From Rhizobium sp. CCGE531 (GTDB lineage Bacteria; Pseudomonadota; Alphaproteobacteria; Rhizobiales; Rhizobiaceae), in assembly GCF_003627795.1 (NCBI RefSeq), contig NZ_CP032684.1, forward strand, positions 3,718,001-3,782,000: 64,000 nt of DNA, written 5' to 3'. A program made the position numbers and the translations under genes. How positions within the stretch are numbered: position 1 is the stretch's first letter; every line of letters starts with the position of its first letter. Positions 8,007-16,137 of the stretch are shown in pieces. The notes under the pieces were generated by a model that saw only the letters and a program-made list of their open reading frames with translations, was not told where the DNA came from and ran no database searches.

Positions 8007-8431
8007 CCATCCTTGCCGACACCACTATGCAGACCATCGCGCTTGGCGTGCCAGTCATCCTGCTCTTCCGGCGCCACATTAGCGCCTGCAATCAGCCAGA
8101 CCCCCAAGAGGATCAAGCCGCTGCCGATCACCTGCAGGGCGACGATCCGCTCGCCGAAGACGAACCAGCCCGTCGCGATGATCAGCACATAGCTGACGCC
8201 TGAAAGCGGAAAGGCGCGGCTGAGGTCGAGCGCCGCAAGCACGTTCATCCAGATGAAGAAGGTCACAATCTCGACGGCGATCGCCGCCAGAATCCAATAG
8301 GACGTGAGCGCCTGCCAGAGCCAACCCTCTACGCTGCCCCCGCCCAGCTGCTCCGCCCCAAGCTTGATGAAGAATTGGAACAGGGTGTTCAGCACCGGCA
8401 CCGCAAGCCACAAAAAGCGCATCGGCATCAC
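8003..8431 (-). CDS. Small 4-TM EamA/SMR-like transporter half (second subunit)
   Basis: The 142-residue protein has four predicted transmembrane helices and the drug/metabolite-transporter features SRAFPLSGVSYVLI and a glycine-rich last helix. The length and topology resemble ArnF/ArnE, the two small subunits that together flip undecaprenyl-phosphate-aminoarabinose in enteric bacteria. A second half-size protein of the same type is encoded in the operon (11228-11581), so a heterodimer is likely. It overlaps the GNAT gene upstream and the cfa-like gene downstream by 4 bp each. The polar C-terminal tail (about residues 118-142) is not shared with the other half. The substrate is inferred from context only. 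Confidence 0.75.
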   Translation of the reverse strand: MMPMRFLWLAVPVLNTLFQFFIKLGAEQLGGGSVEGWLWQALTSYWILAAIAVEIVTFFIWMNVLAALDLSRAFPLSGVSYVLIIATGWFVFGERIVALQVIGSGLILLGVWLIAGANVAPEEQDDWHAKRDGLHSGVGKDG

Positions 8432-9576
8432 GCATCCCCCTCGTCTGAAGAGAACATCGGCGATACCAGCCGCAGCAATCTCTGGAGGAAGGGATTGCGA
8501 TGGCGGAAATACATCGCATTGGCGGTCAGCTTGCTGCCGAGCCGTACCTTGTTTTCATAATATGCCTGGCCGCTCTGGTAACGGCTCAAGCCATTGTCGA
8601 GGCAATAGCGCAAATTGGTGAACCAGCTGAGGAAATAGAGGTTGTAGGGCCGTCCTTTTTCGCCATCCATGCAGAAGAACTTGTCGATCGCGATGCGCTC
8701 GTCATGGACGATCAGGTTGGCGGCCATCAGTCTGTCTTCGACGAAATAAAAGGCGCAGAAGGAGCGGCCGCTCATGCCACTGAGAATGCCCTGGAAATAG
8801 TCTGGCGTCAGCTCCTCGAACTGCCATTCGCTGCGATTGCGCGTGTCGTGATAAAGCGCCATCACCTCGGGCAGGAACTCGCCGAAATCCGTGCGGATCT
8901 CCACCCTCACCTGCTCGAAGGATTTCATCTTGCGGCGCATATCCTTGCGGGTGCCGGATGAAAGCCTGCCGAGATATTCGTCGATCGTCTTGAAATCGAT
9001 GTCGAGCCAGGCCGTCGGAAGGCCGCCGATCGAGGCATAGCCGCGGGTGGCAAAGAGCGCCCCGAATTCAGCAGAGGTTGGTTCGGGAATATCCTTGAGG
9101 CCGATCAGCGCGCAATGCTCCGTCGCGGCAACCTGCTCGAAGAAGGACAGCATCTCCGCCAGCAAGGCGCCGCGGCGCTCGCCCGAAATATCGGGATGAA
9201 AGCCGATCGCTCCTGTCTCCGTGCAGGGCGATCCGAGGCAGGCAAGGCGCAGCTTCAGGAAGTTCGGGAAATAGCGCTGGATCTTGCGCACCGATCTCCG
9301 CAAAAATCCCTCCTCCAGCGTCGTATCGAGCGCATAAAGGCAGAGAAAGGCCGGCATGGCGGCGCTGACCCGCCCATCTTCGACGATGGTGATGTAGCGC
9401 CATTCGAAGCCTTCGAGGCCAGCCTCCTCGATGGCGAGCAGGCAGTCATAATCCTCCACTTGGCCCTGGAAGCAGGCGTTCCATGCATCGCGGCCGATGG
9501 CGCGGATGCTGAAATGAACCTCGGCCATCGGCTTGCCGGCCGGCCGCGGCAGCATTTTAAGCAGCGGCTGCGACAT
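8428..9576 (-). CDS. GNAT/FemAB-like N-acyltransferase (COG3146 type)
   Basis: About 382 residues from ATG 9576 (MSQPLLKMLPR). It resembles the predicted N-acyltransferase group once labelled peptidogalycan biosynthesis, which has a double GNAT/FemAB fold. Recognisable blocks are FEWRYITIVEDGRV, LYHDTRNRSEWQFEELTPDYFQ (in pieces) and YNLYFLSWFTNLRYCLDNGLSRYQSGQAYYENKVRLG near the C-terminus (in pieces). Members are thought to transfer an acyl or aminoacyl group to an amine. It overlaps the upstream alpha/beta hydrolase gene by 20 bp and the downstream 4-TM gene by 4 bp. In this operon it is the best candidate for N-acylating an amine made by the aminotransferase. The substrate is unknown. Confidence 0.72.
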   Translation of the reverse strand: MSQPLLKMLPRPAGKPMAEVHFSIRAIGRDAWNACFQGQVEDYDCLLAIEEAGLEGFEWRYITIVEDGRVSAAMPAFLCLYALDTTLEEGFLRRSVRKIQRYFPNFLKLRLACLGSPCTETGAIGFHPDISGERRGALLAEMLSFFEQVAATEHCALIGLKDIPEPTSAEFGALFATRGYASIGGLPTAWLDIDFKTIDEYLGRLSSGTRKDMRRKMKSFEQVRVEIRTDFGEFLPEVMALYHDTRNRSEWQFEELTPDYFQGILSGMSGRSFCAFYFVEDRLMAANLIVHDERIAIDKFFCMDGEKGRPYNLYFLSWFTNLRYCLDNGLSRYQSGQAYYENKVRLGSKLTANAMYFRHRNPFLQRLLRLVSPMFSSDEGDA

Positions 9577-10369
9577 GACGCGCCTCGAAGAAATCGGCCG
9601 TGAAATCGGCCACCTGGCGATGCTGCCGGTCGACATGGATCATGTGATAGCTGTCCGTGATCCACTTCAACTCGTGCGGAGCGCCGATATGCTCGGAAAT
9701 ATAGCGGGCATGCTTGGGGCTGGCGAGATCGTCGTCTTCCGCATGCAGGATCAGCGTCGGCGTTTGCATCCGCGGCAGCATGCTCTTGAGGGCCTTGCCC
9801 AGCCGATGCATCTCGACCAAGCCCTTGCCGGGGAATTTTTCCAAAACCCCCTCGCTCGCCATGCCTTCGATCAGGCGGCGCATGCGCTCGTCCTTGATCC
9901 CGAGCGACGTCGTCTCGCTGAAGCTCAGGCGATCGAGGAAGGGAACGCGCGACAGCCAGCCGATCTGCGATGCCAGCAGCGGATAGTAAAAGGGAACGTC
10001 CCAGCCGTCATAGCTGAAGCAGGGAGAATAGATCGCCACGGCACTGATCGCCTTTTTCTGCTCGGCAGCCAGCATCGCCAGCTTGCCGCCGACGCAGATG
10101 CCGGCCGCGAAGACTTCCTGCGTTCGCGATGCCAGCAGCGCCGACGCCTCGATGACCGAACCGAGCCAATCTTCCCAGCGGGTCTGACGCAGCGTCTTCA
10201 CATCGACGCCATGACCCGCCAGCAGCGGCGCATAGACGCTGTAGCCCCTGCGGTTGAGATGACGGGCAACCAGCTTCATTTCGGCGGGCGCCCCCGTCAG
10301 ACCATGGATCAGAAGAATGCCTTTGCCGTTTGAGCCCTCCATGAAGAAGCTCAATTCGTCATGCCTCAT
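9557..10369 (-). CDS. Alpha/beta hydrolase (monoacylglycerol lipase-like)
   Basis: A 270-residue alpha/beta hydrolase. The oxyanion region ILLIHGLTGAPAEMK lies near residue 20. The nucleophile elbow is AAGICVGGKLAM (G-x-C-x-G), so cysteine occupies the nucleophile position rather than serine. The acid region PTLILHAEDDDLASP and the final DSYHMIHVDRQ (histidine) are present. It could hydrolyse or transfer acyl groups. I start at ATG 10369 (MRHDELSFFMEG), which overlaps the desaturase stop by 11 bp; a longer start at 10417 would lie deep inside the desaturase. The gene is internal to the nine-gene operon. Confidence 0.75.
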   Translation of the reverse strand: MRHDELSFFMEGSNGKGILLIHGLTGAPAEMKLVARHLNRRGYSVYAPLLAGHGVDVKTLRQTRWEDWLGSVIEASALLASRTQEVFAAGICVGGKLAMLAAEQKKAISAVAIYSPCFSYDGWDVPFYYPLLASQIGWLSRVPFLDRLSFSETTSLGIKDERMRRLIEGMASEGVLEKFPGKGLVEMHRLGKALKSMLPRMQTPTLILHAEDDDLASPKHARYISEHIGAPHELKWITDSYHMIHVDRQHRQVADFTADFFEARHVAAAA

Positions 10370-11231
10370 GAGTGAGCTCCGACTGCCGGTTTTCCTTGGC
10401 CATGAAGCCAAGGGCATGGCAGGTGCTGATCACATGCGTACCGTTCTTTTCCTGCTCGTCCTTGATCTGCTCGTGCAGCGCCGGGAGCTTCGTCCAGTGA
10501 GTGCGCGGACGATAATGATGCTCCGCATGATAGCCATTGCCGAACCACAGCCAGTTGTAGAAAGGCTGGTGGCTCGAAACGCCCCAGGCAATCGGTTCGT
10601 CCGGATCGCCGTTCAGATGCTCGTAATAGCCGTTCAGCGACGACAGGCAGTTGCCGATATAATAGAACGGCACGAAGAACAGCACCGCCTTCCAGTCGTA
10701 AAGCAGCGCAAGCGCCGCAAGACCCAGGAAGAAGTAGAGTTCGAACCGCCCCCAGGCCGCATCGAACGGACGGTTGCGGGCAATGGCCTTGTGAATGTCG
10801 CCAAGGCTGTCGCGAAAGAAGCTCAGGAACGTGTAGGACCAGACGTTTTCCGGCGCGCCGTCATGGCCATGGCGATAGATCGACAGCAGATCGATCGTAT
10901 CACCCTTTTCGTCCGGCCGGTCGCTGTTGCCGGAATGATGGCGCATATGCACCCAATGATAATAGGTCTGCGAAAAGCCGATCGCGACCGACTCCAGCAG
11001 GCTGAAGGCATAGTTCAACCAGCGCGGCTTGAAATAAGGCGTATGGATGAAATTGTGCGATATGCTGTTGATGTTCCAGGAGATCGAAACGGCATAAAGG
11101 CAGCCGAGAGCGGCCGAGAGCCAAAGCGGGCGGCTTTCGAAGCCGACGATCAGATAGACATCGAAGGCGAGATGAGCGACGGCTGCCAGAACCGGCATTA
11201 GATCCCATCGGGTATGCGCAAAGATTTTCAT
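10359..11231 (-). CDS. Fatty acid desaturase/hydroxylase family protein
   Basis: A 290-residue integral membrane di-iron enzyme. The three histidine boxes are visible: HNFIHT near residue 65, HWVHMRHH near 105 and HAEHHYRPRTH near 250, with hydrophobic segments between them. The family includes acyl-lipid desaturases and hydroxylases; which reaction is catalysed cannot be decided by eye. The start at ATG 11231 (MKIFAHTRWDLM) overlaps the stop of the upstream 4-TM gene in an ATGA junction. Together with the cfa-like methyltransferase at the operon end, it suggests the lipid product first gains a double bond and is then cyclopropanated or methylated. Confidence 0.83.
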   Translation of the reverse strand: MKIFAHTRWDLMPVLAAVAHLAFDVYLIVGFESRPLWLSAALGCLYAVSISWNINSISHNFIHTPYFKPRWLNYAFSLLESVAIGFSQTYYHWVHMRHHSGNSDRPDEKGDTIDLLSIYRHGHDGAPENVWSYTFLSFFRDSLGDIHKAIARNRPFDAAWGRFELYFFLGLAALALLYDWKAVLFFVPFYYIGNCLSSLNGYYEHLNGDPDEPIAWGVSSHQPFYNWLWFGNGYHAEHHYRPRTHWTKLPALHEQIKDEQEKNGTHVISTCHALGFMAKENRQSELTHEA

Positions 11232-11581
11232 AATCCTGTAACTCCCACACAAGCCACGCCGGCCGTGACGAGAAACACGCCGGTCGCGTGGCGCAGGTTG
11301 ATGTTTTCCTTGAAGATGACGGCGCCGGCAAGCACGATGACGACATAGCTCAGCGCCATCAGCGGGAAGGCGATGGTTAGGGGGACGCGCTCCAGAACGG
11401 CCGTCCAGGCGAAAAGCTCCACGGCCCAGAACAGAATGCCGAGCCAGGTGATTGGCTTGGCCAACGCCGAAAGCAGAGCGCTCTCGCTGGCCGATTGCTT
11501 GAAGCAGACTTCGCGGGCCGTCTCCGCAAGTACGCAGAACAGGATGAGCCCAAGCATGGGAAGTGTCAGGCTGCCGGTCAT
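11228..11581 (-). CDS. Small 4-TM EamA/SMR-like transporter half (first subunit)
   Basis: The 117-residue protein has four hydrophobic helices, with ETAREVCFKQSA after the first and LTIAFPLMALSYVVIVLAGAV (in pieces) in the third. The pattern is that of small DMT proteins such as ArnE (about 111 residues). It overlaps the arginase-like gene upstream and the desaturase gene downstream by 4 bp each. The paired half at 8003-8431 has only limited similarity, as in ArnE/ArnF, which suggests duplication followed by specialisation. Likely role: inner-membrane flipping or export of the operon's product. An amine efflux role of the SMR type is an alternative. Confidence 0.75.
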   Translation of the reverse strand: MTGSLTLPMLGLILFCVLAETAREVCFKQSASESALLSALAKPITWLGILFWAVELFAWTAVLERVPLTIAFPLMALSYVVIVLAGAVIFKENINLRHATGVFLVTAGVACVGVTGL

Positions 11582-12531
11582 TCCATATACTCCGCCAGGA
11601 CTTCCAGCAGCGCATGATTGGCCGCGCTGTTGATGTTCCTCGTCGTTTCGGCGCCCTGCCGCATGCGCGGCTGATCGATGAAGATCTCCGCCCGCTTCAT
11701 GAACTGGGTCCGCAGACTGCCAGCATAGCTCGGGGTCGAATAATCCCCAATGACATCGGCGCCGATAATGCGGTAGCGGCTGCCGATTTCGCTGAGCAGG
11801 GCCAGGAGGTAAGGCAGCCGCATGCGGCCCTGATCCCAGTTGGTCACGGCATCGTCGGCCGCCAGCACATCCTTGTCGATGGTGACGTAGACGGCCTCGG
11901 TGCGAATGCGGCTAAGCATGCGGTCGATGAAATTTTCCTCGCCGATCTCCGTGATCGATTTCCAGTGCAGCGCGCCCTTTTCCTGCTGATAGCTGGCGCC
12001 GTTGCCGTAATCGGCCAGCACGCGGCTCGGCGGATGTTCGTAAGGGTAGAGCTCCAGCTTGCCTTCTCCGAGCCAGTGCAGGTTCGCTCCCTTGCGCTCG
12101 GGGCTGCGAAGGTCGCTGCTGCAGACCCCGATCGTGATGACCTTCTGGATATTGCGATTGGCAAGCGCCCTGTTGACCCAGGAGCCGCAGTGCATGCCGC
12201 CATCGAATTTCACCCAATCCGGATGATTGTCGAAATGGATCAGCGTCGCCGGGCCGGGCTGCCGTTCCAGCGCGCCTTCAAGCAGCAGCGCCGTGATGTG
12301 ATGGAAATCGCCGGACCCCATGAAGCACAGCTGCGGATCCTTGCTCATCGCAGGACCATTCTTGACGATCTCTCGGCTGAGGTTGTCAAGGGCGCTCTGC
12401 TTGCCCCATAGCCGCACCAGCTGCCCCGCATCCTTGCCGAAATACTGGTGCGCGCCCGCAAATTTGCAGGCACGCACGAAGTCTGGCTGCAACTCCAATG
12501 CATCGTCGAGATGGAGAAGCAGGAGCTGCAC
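11578..12531 (-). CDS. Arginase/ureohydrolase-like protein
   Basis: The 317-residue product carries motifs like those of the ureohydrolase fold: GSGDFHH near residue 112, HFDNHPDW near 138 (in place of the DxHxD of arginases), and TIDKDVLAADDAV near 236 (DxDxxD-like). These would bind two metal ions. True arginases and agmatinases cleave a guanidino group to urea, but the motif variation (DNHPD, DKDVL) places this in a divergent branch. It might cleave a guanidine or another C-N bond. It starts 4 bp after the aminotransferase stop and overlaps the next gene by 4 bp. The exact reaction is not predictable. Confidence 0.65.
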   Translation of the reverse strand: MQLLLLHLDDALELQPDFVRACKFAGAHQYFGKDAGQLVRLWGKQSALDNLSREIVKNGPAMSKDPQLCFMGSGDFHHITALLLEGALERQPGPATLIHFDNHPDWVKFDGGMHCGSWVNRALANRNIQKVITIGVCSSDLRSPERKGANLHWLGEGKLELYPYEHPPSRVLADYGNGASYQQEKGALHWKSITEIGEENFIDRMLSRIRTEAVYVTIDKDVLAADDAVTNWDQGRMRLPYLLALLSEIGSRYRIIGADVIGDYSTPSYAGSLRTQFMKRAEIFIDQPRMRQGAETTRNINSAANHALLEVLAEYME

Positions 12532-12535
12532 CGTC

Positions 12536-13954
12536 TTATCTCCGGGCCGCGCGCGTCAGGAGCTGGTCGAGCAGGGCAAGCGCCAGATCGATTTCCTCGC
12601 GGGTGATGAGCAGATTGGGCGCGAAGGTGATGACGTTCTTGTGATAGCCACCGACATCGAGCACGAGCCCGTAGGTCTTGGAGCCAACCTGCATGTCGCC
12701 CTTCATGCCTTCGTCGCACATCCAGTCCATCGTCGCCTTGTCGGGCGTGTAACTGTCGTCCTTGCAGATCTCCATTCGCAGCGCTAGGCCAAGACCGTCG
12801 ACTTCGCCGACGATGGCATGGCGCTTCTGCAATTGCTGCAGCCCGTCGAGGAAGTAAGCGCCCTTGGCCATGATCGAAGCGCCGAAATCCTCTTCCTCCA
12901 GCATCTTCATCGCTTCGAGCGCCACGGCGGTCCCCATCGGGTTGCTGGCGAAGGTCGAATGCGTGGAGCCGGGCGGGAAGATCTCCGGATTGATCAGTTC
13001 TTCGCGGGCCCACACGCCGGAAAGCGGATTGAGGCCGTTAGTGATCGCCTTGCCGAAGATCAGCGCATCCGGTGAAACGCCGAAATGCTCGATCGACCAG
13101 AGTTTGCCGGTACGGTAGACGCCCATCTGGATCTCGTCGACGACGAGCAGGATGCCGTGATCATCAAGCACCTTCTTCAGTTCGACGAAGAAGTTCATCG
13201 GCGGGATGACGTAGCCGCCGGTGCCCTGGATCGGCTCGACGTAGAAGGCGGCATATTCGGACTTGCCGGCCTTCGGATCCCAGACGCCGTTATATTCGCT
13301 TTCGAACAGGCGAGCGAACTTCTGGACGCAATAATGTCCGTACTCTTCCTTCGACATGCCCTTCGGGCCACGGAAATGATAGGGGAATTCGACGAACTGC
13401 GCACGGTCGCCGAAATGGCCGTAGCGGCGGCGGTAGCGATAGCTCGATGTGATCGCCGAAGCGCCGAGCGTACGGCCGTGATAGCCGCCTTCGAAGGCGA
13501 ACATCAGGCTCTTGCCGCCGGTGTAGTTGCGCACGAGCTTCAGCGAATCCTCGACGGCCTGCGAGCCGCCGACGTTGAAGTGGACGCGGCCCTTGTGGCC
13601 GAACTTGCGCTCGGCGTCCTGGGCGATCATCGCGGCAAGCTCCACCTTTTCACGGTGCAGATACTGCGACGCGACCTGCGGGAGACGGTCGAGCTGGCGA
13701 TGCGCGGCCTCGTTCAGGCGCTCGTTGCGATAGCCGAAATTGACGGCGGAATACCACATCTGCAGATCGAGGAACGGCGTGCCGGTCCGGTCGTAGACGA
13801 AGGAGCCTTCGCATTCTTCAAAGAATTTAGGCTTGTCTGTGTAGTGAACCGTGTCGCCATGCGAGCAATAGAGCTCTTCGAGGGCGCGCAATTCCTCTTC
13901 GGAGCGGACGGACTCGGTCTCGCCGCTGAAGGCTTCGGCTACATTCGTTTTCAT
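12536..13954 (-). CDS. Class III PLP-dependent aminotransferase
   Basis: A 472-residue aminotransferase of the ornithine/GABA/diaminobutyrate group. Conserved features include the cofactor-binding NVGGSQAVEDSLKLVR near residue 128, FEGGYHGRTLG near 155, VVDEIQMGVYRTGK near 272 and the Schiff-base lysine in DALIFGKAITNGLNPLSG near 298. The enzyme is expected to interconvert an amino group and an aldehyde or ketone on an omega-amine substrate. It follows the HAD phosphatase gene by 20 bp and precedes the arginase-like gene by 4 bp. It likely supplies the amine head group in this pathway; the substrate is unknown. Confidence 0.87.
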   Translation of the reverse strand: MKTNVAEAFSGETESVRSEEELRALEELYCSHGDTVHYTDKPKFFEECEGSFVYDRTGTPFLDLQMWYSAVNFGYRNERLNEAAHRQLDRLPQVASQYLHREKVELAAMIAQDAERKFGHKGRVHFNVGGSQAVEDSLKLVRNYTGGKSLMFAFEGGYHGRTLGASAITSSYRYRRRYGHFGDRAQFVEFPYHFRGPKGMSKEEYGHYCVQKFARLFESEYNGVWDPKAGKSEYAAFYVEPIQGTGGYVIPPMNFFVELKKVLDDHGILLVVDEIQMGVYRTGKLWSIEHFGVSPDALIFGKAITNGLNPLSGVWAREELINPEIFPPGSTHSTFASNPMGTAVALEAMKMLEEEDFGASIMAKGAYFLDGLQQLQKRHAIVGEVDGLGLALRMEICKDDSYTPDKATMDWMCDEGMKGDMQVGSKTYGLVLDVGGYHKNVITFAPNLLITREEIDLALALLDQLLTRAARR

Positions 13955-13974
13955 TCAATGCCTCTCGGTCTGTT

Positions 13975-14658
13975 TCACGCCGTCTTGAAATGCGGCAGTG
14001 CACGGGAGCGTCGCTCGACGCTCGGGAGAACGGCTTCCATCTTTGGAAGCAGGTCGGAAAAGTCTTCGAAACCGACATAGGGAATGCCGTTTTCCTCGCA
14101 GTAGTCGACAAGCTTGGCCTTGGCGAAAACGAGGTCGACCTTGTCGGAAACGCAGAAGTCGCTGCGCCCGTCGCCGATGTAGACCTGCAGGTCGTTGCTA
14201 TCGACAACGCGGCATTTGCAGACGCCGGCACCGGACACGCAGCCGGTTGCCGTAAATGGCGGAAAGAGCGAATAGGACTCGCGGCCCTGGGAGACGCTGC
14301 AGGTGAGCACATTGGCGACGATCGGCAAGCCGTCCATGCCATGGCGCGCCAGAATGCGGCGGATGAAGTAATCGACGCCATCGCTGACGATGGTGACAGG
14401 CAGGTCGCCGCGGCTGCAATAGGACAGGAAGCCTTCGAAACCCGGATCGATCGACAGCGTGTCGAGAAACTGGTCGAGCTCGGATCTGGTCGCTTCAATG
14501 AGAGCGATCTGCCGACGCATGCACTCGCCGGAGCCGATCAGCCCCTGCTTCCACAGCCGCTCTATATCTTCCCATTCGGAGCCGGCGAAACGGGACAACA
14601 CCATATCCGTCGCGTCTTCGATGGATATGGTTCCATCAAAATCGCAAAACACCCGCAT
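13975..14658 (-). CDS. HAD-IB family phosphatase (MtnX/SerB-like)
   Basis: The 227-residue protein starts MRVFCDFDGTISIED, the DxDGT nucleophile motif of the HAD superfamily. It continues with VTIVSDGVDYFIRRIL (motif II Ser) near residue 88 and YIGDGRSDFCVSDKVD (motif IV, GDGxxD) near 163. The alpha-helical cap lies between motifs I and II, as in MtnX and phosphoserine phosphatase. A CxC pair (GVCKCRV) precedes motif IV. It is the first gene of the nine-gene operon, 102 bp after the sensor kinase gene. It probably dephosphorylates a small intermediate. The family is too broad to name the substrate. Confidence 0.82.
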   Translation of the reverse strand: MRVFCDFDGTISIEDATDMVLSRFAGSEWEDIERLWKQGLIGSGECMRRQIALIEATRSELDQFLDTLSIDPGFEGFLSYCSRGDLPVTIVSDGVDYFIRRILARHGMDGLPIVANVLTCSVSQGRESYSLFPPFTATGCVSGAGVCKCRVVDSNDLQVYIGDGRSDFCVSDKVDLVFAKAKLVDYCEENGIPYVGFEDFSDLLPKMEAVLPSVERRSRALPHFKTA

Positions 14659-14703
14659 GAAATACCCTTTCGCCTTATCCTAAGTTGCGTCTAACAACCT
14701 CAG

Positions 14704-14740
14704 ATGAGCCGTGCATGAGGTGAAAATGATGCGAAAATGA
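14704..14740 (-). promoter_or_regulatory. Four TCAT repeats with 11-bp spacing (candidate OmpR-type operator)
   Basis: On the minus strand TCAT recurs with exact 11-bp period, reading TCATTTTCGCA, TCATTTTCACC, TCATGCACGGC, TCATCTGAGG (plus-strand ATGA at 14737, 14726, 14715 and 14704). OmpR/PhoB-family regulators bind tandem direct repeats with this period. The array lies between the sensor-kinase stop and the first gene of the nine-gene operon, about 46-83 bp before its ATG. Confidence 0.55.
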
Positions 14741-14760
14741 AAAACGGGGCGGCGTCGATT

Positions 14761-16137
14761 TTAACTCAGGGGCAATCTTAGTTCGACCTGAAGGCCATTT
14801 CCCCAACGCGGCGTGGAAAGCTCCACCGCGGCGGAAAGGCGATCGGCCGTATCCGCAACGATCGCAAGGCCGAGCCCCGCCCCTTCGGTATGAAGGGTGT
14901 TGAGGCGATAGAACCGCTGGAACACCGCCTCCCTCTCGTGTAGCGGAATGCCGGGTCCACTGTCACCGATCGAGATGCGGCCGAAGCCGTCCTCCGATGA
15001 AATCGAAACTTTGATCTCCCCGCCGACGGGCGTGTATTTGATGGCGTTATCGAGCAGATTCGTCACCATCATGCGCAGCAGCGATTCATCGGTCCTGACC
15101 TGGATCTTTTCGTCGCCTTCCAACACCACGCCGAGTTCGCGGTCGGTGATGATATTGCCGAATTCGGCGATCAGCGACGCGATCCAATGGTAAAGCGTCA
15201 CGGATGTCAGATTAAGGGGATGATGGCTGACCCTTGCAAGCCGCAGCAATTGCTCGATCAGGTGGATGGTGCGGTTGTTGCTGGCGACGAGATCGGAAAC
15301 GATCGCCTGCCGCTCATGGTCGCTGTCACTGTTTTCGAGCATGCGCAGCAGCAGCTTCACGCTTGCCTGCGGCGTGCGCAGCTGATGCGCGGCAAGATCG
15401 GAAAAGCGGCGCTCCAGCGTCAGCGACTGGCCGAGCTTTTCCAATAGCTGGTTGATCGACCGGCCGAGCGGTAGCAGATCGCGTGGCAGCCCGTCCACGG
15501 GAATAGCCGAGAGATCGTCCGGCGATCGCGTGCGGATCTGCCGCACCAGCCCGTGGATCGTGCGCAGGCCGCTGTTGATACCGAGCCAGATGAGAAAGGC
15601 GATGACGGGCACCAGCATCAGCAGCGGAAAGAAGAGATTAAGGAGTATGTTGGAGACGAGCGTTTCGCGAAGCGCGATCTTCTCGCCAAGCTCGATCACG
15701 ATGGTGGTGTTGGGGATCGGCAGCGAATAGACGCGCCACTCATCCCCGCCATAGGTCAGGGTCGTGAATCCGACCTTCTGCTGCGGGACGTCGGACAGGA
15801 AAGCCGTGCTGCTGTAGAAGCGGATGCTGCCGTCGACCCAGGCGCGAAACATGTGCGCATCGGCATAATCGTCGGCATCCTCGTTGAATGCCAGCTGATT
15901 GTCCATGTTGAAGTCGATGTCGTCGATCTGCTTTGCCGCATGGCCCGGATTTTTCTCCAAGGGACGGCGCAGCAGGCTCCAGATCACATTGGCATCGTCG
16001 ATCAGCTGAGCGTCATAGATATTGTTGATTTCGCGCGTCGCGCTGTTGAAGGCGAAGGCGGCGATCACGACGATCGTCACCACGACTACGGGCGCGATGC
16101 GCAGAAACAGTTTGCGTGTAAGCGTGGAGTTGTTCAT
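14761..16137 (-). CDS. Two-component sensor histidine kinase
   Basis: A 458-residue inner-membrane kinase. The first TM helix (about residues 14-30) and second (about 165-187) enclose a periplasmic sensor region of about 130 residues. A short HAMP-like linker follows, then the H-box DLAAHQLRTPQASVKL near residue 250, the N-box TNLLDNAIKYTPVGGEI near 370 and G-box motifs SIGDSGPGIP and GAGLGLAIV. It resembles the TctE/QseC class. It overlaps the response regulator gene by 4 bp, and the nine-gene operon follows after 102 bp that carry a candidate operator. The signal is unknown; cationic or envelope stress would fit the context. Confidence 0.9.
   Translation of the reverse strand: MNNSTLTRKLFLRIAPVVVVTIVVIAAFAFNSATREINNIYDAQLIDDANVIWSLLRRPLEKNPGHAAKQIDDIDFNMDNQLAFNEDADDYADAHMFRAWVDGSIRFYSSTAFLSDVPQQKVGFTTLTYGGDEWRVYSLPIPNTTIVIELGEKIALRETLVSNILLNLFFPLLMLVPVIAFLIWLGINSGLRTIHGLVRQIRTRSPDDLSAIPVDGLPRDLLPLGRSINQLLEKLGQSLTLERRFSDLAAHQLRTPQASVKLLLRMLENSDSDHERQAIVSDLVASNNRTIHLIEQLLRLARVSHHPLNLTSVTLYHWIASLIAEFGNIITDRELGVVLEGDEKIQVRTDESLLRMMVTNLLDNAIKYTPVGGEIKVSISSEDGFGRISIGDSGPGIPLHEREAVFQRFYRLNTLHTEGAGLGLAIVADTADRLSAAVELSTPRWGNGLQVELRLPLS

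Noticed and set aside
6957..8192. 411-residue plus-strand open frame over the cfa-like gene
   Set aside because: Shadow of a clear SAM methyltransferase with intact motifs on the other strand.
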